Assembly (NCBI GenBank): GCA_963678095.2
Contig: CAXXXP010000001.1
Span: forward strand, 620,001 to 684,000
DNA: 64,000 bases
Reading direction: 5' to 3'
From: G963678095 sp963678095
Lineage (GTDB): Bacteria > Bacillota > Negativicutes > Selenomonadales > Selenomonadaceae
Shown here: positions 7,050-14,196 of the stretch, in pieces
Layout of the letters: each line of letters begins with the position of its first letter
How positions within the stretch are numbered: position 1 is the stretch's first letter
Position numbers and translations under genes: made by a program
Notes under the pieces: generated by a model
Told to the model about the DNA's origin: nothing
Database searches by the model: none
What the model saw: only the letters and a program-made list of their open reading frames with translations

Positions 7050-7595
7050 ATTAGTAAAGAAACATTAAGAATTAATGACGATATTCGCGTTCGCGAAGTC
7101 CGTGTGACGAGCTCTACCGGTGAACAGCTGGGAGTCATGACTACACGTGAGGCTTTGCAGTTGGCGGAAGAACAGCATCTGGATCTGGTTGAGGTTGCGC
7201 CGAAGGCAAAACCGCCGGTGTGCCGTATTATGGATTTTGGCCGCTACAGATATGAACAGCAAAAACGCGATAAAGAGGCGAAAAAGAAACAAAAAGTCAT
7301 TACACTCAAAGAAGTGAAGTTTCGCCCGAATATTGAAGATCACGATTTTAACGTCAAGTTGAAGAATGCTCTTCGCTTTGTCCAAGAAGGAAACAAGGTT
7401 AAAGTTACCATTATGTTCCGCGGAAGAGAAATGTCTCATCAGGAATTGGGCAGGGAAGTATTGCTGAGAGTGGCAGCTGAGTTGAAAGACTTGGTTACCG
7501 TCGAACGCGATCCGAAACTTGAAGGTAAAAATATGATAATGATTTTAGCACCAAAGGCGCAAATTAAAGGAGGAAATAGCAATGCCAAAGATTAA
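7050..7595 (+). CDS. infC: Translation initiation factor IF-3
   Basis: 181 residues from an ATT start at 7050, with AGGAGGTG 8 bp upstream. The ATT start is the classic autoregulatory feature of infC and gives the expected N-terminus (M)SKETLRINDDIR. No ATG/GTG/TTG start with a ribosome-binding site is available nearby. IF3_N (EVRVTSSTGEQLGVM, EVAPKAKPPVCRIMDFG) and IF3_C (KEVKFRPNIEDHDF to the end) are both complete. IF-3 monitors start-codon pairing on the 30S subunit. Its last 14 nt overlap rpmI. Confidence 0.97.
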   Translation: MSKETLRINDDIRVREVRVTSSTGEQLGVMTTREALQLAEEQHLDLVEVAPKAKPPVCRIMDFGRYRYEQQKRDKEAKKKQKVITLKEVKFRPNIEDHDFNVKLKNALRFVQEGNKVKVTIMFRGREMSHQELGREVLLRVAAELKDLVTVERDPKLEGKNMIMILAPKAQIKGGNSNAKD

Positions 7596-7779
7596 AACAC
7601 GCAGAGCTGCAGCAAAAAGATTCACAGTAACTGGTAGTGGTGAATTTAACCGCAACAAAGCTTTCAAAAGCCATATTTTAGAAAAGAAATCTCCAAAACG
7701 CAAACGCAACCTGCGTAAAGCAGCTATGGTTGCTACGGCAGATCATAAACGCGTAAGCAAAATGCTTCCGTACGCTTAA
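7582..7779 (+). CDS. rpmI: 50S ribosomal protein L35
   Basis: 65 residues, very basic, with the L35 signature MPKIKTRRAAAKRF at the start and KSPKRKRNLRKA in the middle. It overlaps the end of infC by 14 nt and has AAAGGAGG 9 bp before ATG, so translation is probably coupled. It is the middle gene of the infC-rpmI-rplT operon. Confidence 0.97.
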   Translation: MPKIKTRRAAAKRFTVTGSGEFNRNKAFKSHILEKKSPKRKRNLRKAAMVATADHKRVSKMLPYA

Positions 7780-7808
7780 AAATAAAAGACAATTAGGGGG
7801 AACGAACC

Positions 7809-8165
7809 ATGCCAAGAGTTAAAAAAGGCGTGACAGCACATAGACGTCATAAGAAAATTTTAAAATTAGCCAAAGGTTACAGAGGCGCAAAGAGCAAACA
7901 GTTCAAAAAAGCTAATGAAACCGTAATGAAAGGTCTTTACTATGCTCGTCGTGACCGTCGTGCGAAAAAAGGCCAATTCCGTAAATTGTGGATTGCCCGC
8001 ATCAATGCAGCAGCTCGCATCAATGGAATGTCCTACAGCCGTTTGATCAGTGGTCTTACCAAGGCTGGCGTTGAAGTCAACCGCAAAATGATGGCTGATC
8101 TCGCTGTAACAGATGCTAAAGCATTTGCACAGCTTGTAGAAGTTGCAAAAGAACAGTTGAAATAA
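7809..8165 (+). CDS. rplT: 50S ribosomal protein L20
   Basis: 118 residues, full length. The N-terminal MPRVKKGVTAHRRHKKILK and central RRDRRAKKGQFRKLWI are family-defining. It binds 23S rRNA early in 50S assembly and usually represses its own operon through the infC leader. It is the last gene of the operon, followed by a strong terminator. Confidence 0.98.
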   Translation: MPRVKKGVTAHRRHKKILKLAKGYRGAKSKQFKKANETVMKGLYYARRDRRAKKGQFRKLWIARINAAARINGMSYSRLISGLTKAGVEVNRKMMADLAVTDAKAFAQLVEVAKEQLK

Positions 8166-8175
8166 GAATTGTTAG

Positions 8176-8205
8176 AAGAGGCTGCGTTGGCAGCCTCTTT
8201 TTTTA
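8176..8205 (+). terminator. Terminator of infC-rpmI-rplT
   Basis: AGAGGCTGC-GTTG-GCAGCCTCT followed by seven T. Confidence 0.9.
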
Positions 8206-8314
8206 ACCGCAGAATCATTTGTTTTTTACTGTGAAATAGAGGATTTGCCGGGATATATCTTGTATTTTTTAGTAAAAGACGTATTAGCAGATAAGAAGAG
8301 AGGAAGCTGTCTAA

Positions 8315-8983
8315 ATGAGTACAAAAAAAGAGAACCGACAGTTTGCGATTATTGGATTGGGCCGTTTTGGCAGCAATATGGCCAAAGCGCTTTATAAAAT
8401 GGGGTATGAGGTACTTGCTGTCGATAAAAACATGCAGAAGGTACAGGACTTTAGCAATGAAGTTACGCATGTTGTACAGGCTGATACGACCGATGAAAAT
8501 GCCTTACGGGCTTTGGGAATATTGAATTTTGATGTTGTGGTCGTTGCAATTGGAGAAGATCTGCAGGCCAATGTTTTGACGACGCTGCAGCTTAAGGAGA
8601 TCGGAGCTCCTTATATTGTATCCATTGCCCGCAACTCACTACAAAGCAAATTATTGGAGAAAATAGGGGCTAACCGGGTTGTTTCCCCGGAACGTGATAT
8701 GGCCCGGCGGGTTGCGTATAATCTGGCATCGACGAATGTCATGGATTATATTGAACTTTCACCACAATTTAGCATTGTGGAAATTACAATTCCTAAGCCA
8801 TTTTTGAATAAGACGCTGGCAGAAACGGATATTCGAGCCAGATATGGCATCAATGTGGTAGCCATCAAGCGCGGGGATAATCTGCTTATATCACCCCAGC
8901 CGACGGAACGCATGCAGCAGGGGGATATTGCGATTGTTGTTGGCAGTAATGAGGGAATCAACAGCTTGGAGGCATTGAAATAA
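8315..8983 (+). CDS. ktrA: Potassium uptake regulatory subunit (KtrA/TrkA, RCK domain)
   Basis: 222 residues. An RCK_N Rossmann domain begins with the nucleotide-binding GLGRFGS (about 14-20) and has the acidic residue ending strand 2 (VLAVDKN); RCK_C (about 140-222) ends the protein. The cytoplasmic ring binds ATP/ADP or NAD(H) and gates a KtrB/TrkH membrane pore. No pore gene is next to it, so the partner must lie elsewhere. It overlaps the following methyltransferase by one base (TAATG) and has GAGAGG before ATG. Confidence 0.9.
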   Translation: MSTKKENRQFAIIGLGRFGSNMAKALYKMGYEVLAVDKNMQKVQDFSNEVTHVVQADTTDENALRALGILNFDVVVVAIGEDLQANVLTTLQLKEIGAPYIVSIARNSLQSKLLEKIGANRVVSPERDMARRVAYNLASTNVMDYIELSPQFSIVEITIPKPFLNKTLAETDIRARYGINVVAIKRGDNLLISPQPTERMQQGDIAIVVGSNEGINSLEALK

Positions 8984-9789
8984 TGGAAGTGATTGCTAGT
9001 AGTGCCAATAAAAAAATTAAACTTGTGGCAAGCCTGAAACAAAAGAAGCACCGGGATGCTGAAGGACTTTTTGTTGCGGAGGGTATCCGGCTTACAGAAG
9101 CTGCTGTAGAGGCTAAATGGCCCTGTCGTTTCGGCCTTTGTACGGCGGCTGCGGCTAAGAATGAACGCGTGAAAACTCTTTTGACTCAGCTTGAAACGCG
9201 GCAGTGTCCGGTATTTGAGGTCCCGGAAGAAATTTATAATAAAATCAGCGATACGCAGCAGCCACAGGGTTTTTTACTTGTGCTTGAAACCGGTACCCCG
9301 TTGCTGTCCTCGGTTATTAGCGAAGCAGGGGCATCCTTTATTTTAGTGCTTGACCAATTGCAGGATCCGGGAAATGTCGGCACCATCATTCGGACGGCTG
9401 ATGCCGCCGGCTGCAGTGGCATCATTGTGCTGGAAAATTCAGCAGATATTTATGCTGGGAAAACGGTTCGGGCCACTATGGGCTCGTTGTTTCATCTGCC
9501 GGTAATTACCGGCGTTCGGCAGGAAGAAGTGATCGATTTTTTGGCGCAGCACAAAATTTCTTTGCTCGCAACCGCCCTGGATGCACAGGCGCAGCCGTAT
9601 TTTTCACTTGATTTTACGGTGCCGGTCGCACTTGTTCTGGGCAATGAAGGTGCAGGCGTTTCCCCGCAGTTGCTGGATAAGGCTGGCCAAAAAGTATTTA
9701 TTCCGATGGCAGGGCGATCGGAATCACTCAATGTGGCGACGGCGGCAGCCGTGCTTTTATATGAAGGGCTGCGTCAGCGCTACAAGTAA
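8983..9789 (+). CDS. TrmH/SpoU-family RNA 2'-O-methyltransferase
   Basis: 268 residues. An N-terminal substrate-binding domain (about 1-95) precedes a SPOUT domain with motif 1 DQLQDPGNVGTIIRTADAAG (about 125-145), motif 2 LVLGNEGAGVS and motif 3 IPMAGRSESLNVATAAAVLLYE, which form the SAM-binding knot. It probably methylates a ribose in 23S rRNA or a tRNA. The position just upstream of pheS matches the ysgA-type gene of Firmicutes. The exact target nucleotide cannot be inferred. Confidence 0.92.
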   Translation: MEVIASSANKKIKLVASLKQKKHRDAEGLFVAEGIRLTEAAVEAKWPCRFGLCTAAAAKNERVKTLLTQLETRQCPVFEVPEEIYNKISDTQQPQGFLLVLETGTPLLSSVISEAGASFILVLDQLQDPGNVGTIIRTADAAGCSGIIVLENSADIYAGKTVRATMGSLFHLPVITGVRQEEVIDFLAQHKISLLATALDAQAQPYFSLDFTVPVALVLGNEGAGVSPQLLDKAGQKVFIPMAGRSESLNVATAAAVLLYEGLRQRYK

Positions 9790-9792
9790 AAT

Positions 9793-9821
9793 TTGTCTTT
9801 TTTTTTGCGATATGATATAAT
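9793..9821 (+). promoter_or_regulatory. pheST promoter
   Basis: -35 TTGTCT (9793-9798), 17 bp, -10 TATAAT (9816-9821), immediately ahead of the T-box leader. Confidence 0.8.
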
Positions 9822-9831
9822 ATATTTTATA

Positions 9832-10060
9832 CCTATATAACTTGAGTGATGAGGAAGAGAGTAAGCCGTTGGCGTCTTATACAGGAAGATATCTGCCGTG
9901 ACTGAGAGCAGTATTAAGACAGATGGTTGAAGTTCACTTCGGAGCTTCTTCGGTGAATTTTTTTAGCTGAAGCGCTGGCGGCGTTAACGCAATAGAGTAT
10001 CAATTAGGGTGGTACCGCGAAATATGACTTTCGCCCCTTGCCGGGGCGGGAGTTTTTTTA
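9832..10060 (+). ncRNA. T-box leader (Phe) of pheST
   Basis: The leader carries the canonical T-box AGGGTGGTACCGCG (10006-10019), followed by the terminator hairpin CGCCCC-TTGCC-GGGGCG with a T run. A TTC triplet in the stem I 3' strand (candidate 9933-9935) fits a Phe specifier. A T-run-containing segment at about 9958-9964 follows a GAA/TTC-rich helix and is probably part of stem II/III. It fills the whole 308 bp gap before pheS. Confidence 0.92.
10030..10060 (+). terminator. T-box terminator of pheST
   Basis: CGCCCC/GGGGCG stem followed by GGGAGTTTTTTT. Confidence 0.85.
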
Positions 10061-10097
10061 TTTTCTATTTTCAGGCTGATTAATTTAGGAGGTACTT

Positions 10098-11123
10098 ATG
10101 GAACAGCAATTAGAAGCTTTAAAACAAGAGGCTGCTGGCTTGGTTCAGGCAGCAAAGTCCCTTACTGACTTGAACGACGTCAAGGTCAAATACCTGGGCA
10201 AGAAAGGTGTCCTGACCGGACTTCTCCGTGGTATGGGAAAATTGACACCAGAAGAACGCCCACGAGTGGGTCAATTGGTTAATGAAACGCGTGAGGAATT
10301 GGAGGCTCTTTTGGCAGGGCGGCAGGAAGAGCTTACGGCAGCTGAACTGGCGCAGCGGCTGGCGACAGAAAAAATTGATGTTACCTTGCCGGGACGCACG
10401 CGTCCGCTCGGACATTTACACCCGCTGACGATAACGATGAACCGGATAAAGGATATTTTCCTGCGGATGGGTTTCTCCGTTGAGGAAGGACCGGAAATTG
10501 AGCGGGATTATTTCAATTTTGAAGCATTGAATTTGCCGAAAGATCATCCGGCCCGCGATATGCAGGACTCCTTTTATATAACAGAAGATATTTTGATGCG
10601 GACCCAAACTTCGCCGGTGCAGGCGCGGACCATGCAGAGCCATGAGCCCAACAGCCCGATTCGCATGATTGCTCCGGGCCGGGTTTACCGCCGGGATGAT
10701 TATGATGCGACGCATTCCCCGATGTTTACGCAGGTAGAAGGGCTTGTGATCGATAAAAACATCAGCTTTTCTGATCTGAAGGGGACGCTGGAACTTTTCT
10801 TGCATCAGATTTTCAATGATAAAATCGGTGTGCGGTTTCGTCCGAGCTTTTTCCCGTTTACGGAACCAAGTGCCGAAGTCGATATTTCCTGTGTCATGTG
10901 CCAGGGAAAAGGCTGTCGTGTCTGCAAGGGGACTGGCTGGCTGGAAATTCTCGGGGCCGGAATGGTGCATCCGCATGTGCTTGAAATGAGTGGCTATGAT
11001 CCGGCTGTTGTCAGTGGATTTGCCTTTGGCCTTGGGGTTGAACGCATTGCCATGCTTTCTTATGGCATTGATGATTTACGAATGTTCTTTGACAATGACA
11101 TGCGATTTTTGCGTCAGTTTTAA
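10098..11123 (+). CDS. pheS: Phenylalanyl-tRNA synthetase alpha subunit
   Basis: 341 residues. An N-terminal coiled-coil domain (1-85) precedes the class II core. Visible are GPEIERDYFNFEALN, the motif 2 loop GRVYRRDDYDATHSP and motif 3 GFAFGLGVERIAMLSYG. A CxxC-x4-CxxC-type cluster (CVMCQGKGCRVCKG, about 262-275) is found in many PheS proteins. It acts as an alpha2-beta2 tetramer with PheT, encoded 26 bp downstream, and charges tRNA-Phe under control of the T-box leader. Confidence 0.98.
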   Translation: MEQQLEALKQEAAGLVQAAKSLTDLNDVKVKYLGKKGVLTGLLRGMGKLTPEERPRVGQLVNETREELEALLAGRQEELTAAELAQRLATEKIDVTLPGRTRPLGHLHPLTITMNRIKDIFLRMGFSVEEGPEIERDYFNFEALNLPKDHPARDMQDSFYITEDILMRTQTSPVQARTMQSHEPNSPIRMIAPGRVYRRDDYDATHSPMFTQVEGLVIDKNISFSDLKGTLELFLHQIFNDKIGVRFRPSFFPFTEPSAEVDISCVMCQGKGCRVCKGTGWLEILGAGMVHPHVLEMSGYDPAVVSGFAFGLGVERIAMLSYGIDDLRMFFDNDMRFLRQF

Positions 11124-11149
11124 TACGGATTTGCGGAGGGAGAGAGAAT

Positions 11150-13585
11150 ATGCAAGTATCAATAAAATGGCTGAAAGATTATATAGATTTTGAAGAAACC
11201 CCGCTTGAGCTCGCGGACAAATTGACGATGGCTGGAATTCCGGTTGAAAATGTAGTCGATCCGGGGGAAGGCTTGGAAAAAGTTATTACCGGTCGGATTG
11301 AAAAACTTGAAAAACATCAGGATTCGGATCATCTACAGATTTGCACTATGAACGTGGGGGCACCGGAGCCGATCATTATTGTTACCGGGGCTTCGAATGT
11401 GGCCGAAGGCCAGGTTGTACCGGTGGCTATGGTAGGGGCACATCTGCCAAATGGATTAAAGATATCAAAGGGGAAACTGCGCGGGGTCATGTCCTATGGC
11501 ATGCTTTGCTCGGCGCAGGAACTCAAACTCGATCTGGAAAAACTGACGGATTCCCAGAAAAACGGCATTTTTATTTTGTCGCCGGATACGCTCGTTGGAC
11601 AACCAGTTACCGACATCTTAGGGCTTGATGATGTCGTTTTGGAATTTGAATTGACCGCCAATCGGGGGGACTGTTTTAGCGTATGGGGCCTGGTGCGGGA
11701 GATTTCCGTCCTTACAGGTAATAAACCACGCTGGCCGGAAATCTGTGTTCGCGAAGATCAGCCGGAAAAAGCGGCAGATCTGATCGATATTCGCATTGAT
11801 GCGGTGGATCTGTGTTCGCGTTTTTCGGCACGGGTACTGAAAAATGTGAAGGTTGGACCTTCACCGGTATGGATGCAGCAGCGTCTTGAAGGGGCCGGGA
11901 TCCGTGCGATCAACAATGTTGTCGATGTGACGAACTTTGTTATGATTGAACTGGGACAGCCTATGCATGCCTACGATTATGACGAAATCGATGGGCAGGT
12001 GCTCACGGCACGTCGGGCGGTCGCTGGTGAAGAGCTTCATACGCTGGATGATTCTTCCCGTAAGGCCAGTGGCGAAATGCTTGTTATTGCTGATAAGACA
12101 AAAGCTGCTGGGCTGGCCGGGGTCATGGGTGGGCTTGAGACTGAGGTTACGGACAAGACCCAGACGATCGTTTTGGAGGCAGCAGCGTTTAATGGCGCCA
12201 GTGTTCGCCGGACAGCCAGAGCCTGCGGCCTTCATTCTGAAGCCTCGGGACGTTTTGAACGTGGAACCGATGCGACGAGAACCCTGCGGGCACTTGATCG
12301 GGCAGCGCAGTTGCTGCAGGATATGGGCGCAGCTACTGTCTGCCAAGGTGCGGTTGATGTCTATCCGGCGCCTAAATCTTCGGTGGCGGTGAGCTTTACT
12401 GCCGAGCAGATTAACCGGCGCCTTGGGACAGCAATCGAGCAATCGCTGATATGTGAGATTCTGCAAAAGCTTTCGTTTGAAATTAAGGATACGACCAGCC
12501 AGGAACTGGTAGCGGCGGTTCCATCGTGGCGCTATGATGTTACCTGCATGGAGGATATATCGGAAGAAATTGCCCGGATTTATGGGTTTGACAACATAAA
12601 AGCAACATTGCCGTCAGGGCGTGTTATGCAGGGGGGACAGGGAGAAAATCAGACATTTACTGATAAAATTCGCCAGGCGCTCAGCAGTCTTGGCCTTTGT
12701 GAAACGGTATCTTTTAGTTTTACGCATCCGTCTATGTTTGACAAGCTCAATATACCGGCGGACAGTGAACTGCGCCGGGCAGTACCGATCATGAATCCGC
12801 TTACAGACGAATATCCGCTGGTGCGGACGACTCTGTTGAGCAGTATTTTTGAAAATGTTACCCGCAATTTATCGCGTAAAAACGAAGATATTCAGTTATT
12901 TGAAGTTGCTCCGGTATTTATGCCAAAAGAACTTCCGGTAACGGAACAGCCGTTGCAGACATTAAAGCTTGCTGGAGCTATGCTTGGCAGACGCGATGTC
13001 GTTGGCTGGAATCAGAAAAACGAGCAGGTTGACTTTTACGATGCCAAAGGTGTAGTGGAAGAACTGCTCGCGCAGCTTGCCGTTGGCAAGTATACGGTTG
13101 AGGCTGGTGAACACTATGCGATGCATCCGGGGAAAACGGCGTTCTTCAAAAAGGGCCGTGAGGTTATTGCGGCGGTCGGTGAGGTTCATCCGGCGGTTTT
13201 GGCGGCGTTCGGCATCACAAAGAAAATGTATGTATTTGAAATGGATGTAGCAACTTTGATGAAATATGCAGCGGTAACGTTCAAATACCAGTCATTGCCG
13301 AAATACCCGGCAAGCAGCCGGGATTTGGCCATGCTGGTTGATGAGACGGTGAGTGCAGCCGCTGTTGAAAAACTGATTGTTCAAAACGGTGGGAAATTCC
13401 TGCGGGAAGTCCGTTTGTTTGATGTCTATACCGGGGAGCAGATTGAAGCGGGGAAAAAGAGCCTGGCCTTCTCGCTGCAGTTCCAATCGGCTGATAAAAC
13501 ATTGACGGATGAAGATGTGGAAGTTCCGTTTGGTACAATATTGAAAAAAGTGGAAGAAACATTTGCGGCCAAGCTGAGAAGCTAA
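11150..13585 (+). CDS. pheT: Phenylalanyl-tRNA synthetase beta subunit
   Basis: 811 residues, the standard long form. Order of domains: an EMAP-like tRNA-binding domain (about 40-150, HQDSDHLQICTMNVG), B3/B4 editing domain (around RAINNVVDVTNFVMIELG), B5 domain, catalytic-like core and a C-terminal FDX-ACB anticodon domain (KYPASSRDLAMLVDE to the end). The ATG is preceded by GAGGGAGAG. The B3/B4 domain hydrolyses Tyr mischarged onto tRNA-Phe. Co-transcribed with pheS and followed by a strong terminator. Confidence 0.98.
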   Translation: MQVSIKWLKDYIDFEETPLELADKLTMAGIPVENVVDPGEGLEKVITGRIEKLEKHQDSDHLQICTMNVGAPEPIIIVTGASNVAEGQVVPVAMVGAHLPNGLKISKGKLRGVMSYGMLCSAQELKLDLEKLTDSQKNGIFILSPDTLVGQPVTDILGLDDVVLEFELTANRGDCFSVWGLVREISVLTGNKPRWPEICVREDQPEKAADLIDIRIDAVDLCSRFSARVLKNVKVGPSPVWMQQRLEGAGIRAINNVVDVTNFVMIELGQPMHAYDYDEIDGQVLTARRAVAGEELHTLDDSSRKASGEMLVIADKTKAAGLAGVMGGLETEVTDKTQTIVLEAAAFNGASVRRTARACGLHSEASGRFERGTDATRTLRALDRAAQLLQDMGAATVCQGAVDVYPAPKSSVAVSFTAEQINRRLGTAIEQSLICEILQKLSFEIKDTTSQELVAAVPSWRYDVTCMEDISEEIARIYGFDNIKATLPSGRVMQGGQGENQTFTDKIRQALSSLGLCETVSFSFTHPSMFDKLNIPADSELRRAVPIMNPLTDEYPLVRTTLLSSIFENVTRNLSRKNEDIQLFEVAPVFMPKELPVTEQPLQTLKLAGAMLGRRDVVGWNQKNEQVDFYDAKGVVEELLAQLAVGKYTVEAGEHYAMHPGKTAFFKKGREVIAAVGEVHPAVLAAFGITKKMYVFEMDVATLMKYAAVTFKYQSLPKYPASSRDLAMLVDETVSAAAVEKLIVQNGGKFLREVRLFDVYTGEQIEAGKKSLAFSLQFQSADKTLTDEDVEVPFGTILKKVEETFAAKLRS

Positions 13586-13591
13586 TCAGTA

Positions 13592-13642
13592 AGGCCTGGA
13601 CCGCTGTCCGTGACAGTACATGGCGGCGGCCTGCTTTTTTTT
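13592..13642 (+). terminator. Terminator of pheST
   Basis: Two-part stem: outer AGGCC/GGCCT, inner CTGTC-CGT-GACAG, then GCTTTTTTTT. Confidence 0.8.
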
Positions 13643-13717
13643 GCCGATGGCAGGAATTTATCCGTGTCAGGCCGAACATCTTCATTACTATATAAAGTGA
13701 ATGTACAGGTGAAGCAA

Positions 13718-13963
13718 ATGGATAAACATAAGGTTACAGTAGAAATTTTTGGCGATACATATGCATTGAAGGGCGATATGGAAGAAGCGCGAGTGAAACG
13801 GCTTGCCCGCATGGTCGACCGACAGATGCGGAGCCTGACAAACGGTACCCGCCCTTTGCCGACGAATCGTGTTGCCGTGCTGGCGGCCATGAATATCTGT
13901 GATGAATATTTAAAGCTGAAACAAGATTATGAAGACCTGCTGGCGTTTTTGAAAAAAGAATAA
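13718..13963 (+). CDS. zapA: Cell division protein ZapA
   Basis: 81 residues from ATG 13718, chosen because AGGTGA sits 7 bp upstream and MDKHKVTVEIFGDTY is the normal ZapA start; an in-frame upstream extension would cross the pheT terminator. The fold runs VTVEIFGDTYALKG, the helical KRLARMVDRQMR and NRVAVLAAMNICDEYLKLK, ending in a coiled coil. ZapA binds FtsZ and bundles protofilaments at the division site. The position between pheT and the U32/mutS2 genes is the usual Firmicutes arrangement. Confidence 0.93.
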   Translation: MDKHKVTVEIFGDTYALKGDMEEARVKRLARMVDRQMRSLTNGTRPLPTNRVAVLAAMNICDEYLKLKQDYEDLLAFLKKE

Positions 13964-13966
13964 TTT

Positions 13967-13996
13967 GCAAAAAGCATCCATGCGGATGCTTTTTGT
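13967..13996 (+). terminator. Terminator of zapA
   Basis: CAAAAAGCATCC-ATGC-GGATGCTTTTTG with a following T-rich stretch. Confidence 0.88.
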
Positions 13997-14021
13997 TTGT
14001 TCGGCGGAAATTTGGTATAAT
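13993..14021 (+). promoter_or_regulatory. Promoter ahead of the U32-mutS2 genes
   Basis: -35-like TTGTTT (13993-13998), 17 bp, perfect -10 TATAAT (14016-14021). The -35 lies in the T run of the zapA terminator. Confidence 0.65.
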
Positions 14022-14033
14022 GGATAAGTTATG

Positions 14034-14074
14034 CAGTTTGCTTTCGCGGTGATAAGGGCAGAGGCAAACTTTCT
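14034..14074 (+). other. Possible structured 5' leader hairpin
   Basis: AGTTTGC (14034-14040) can pair with GCAAACT (about 14066-14072) across a GC-rich loop. The rest of the leader up to the ribosome-binding site (14181-14190) shows AT-rich sequence with a second TATAAT near 14093 but no recognised RNA family. Confidence 0.3.
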
Positions 14075-14196
14075 AAAAATATTTTTGCATGTTATAATCG
14101 ACTATAATATAAAGTGATTCGTGTTGCCGGGCCGAAAAGTGTGCGGCAGGATAAGGCATGTATTTATATGCTTTTCGATGGGAAGGAAGGATTTTT

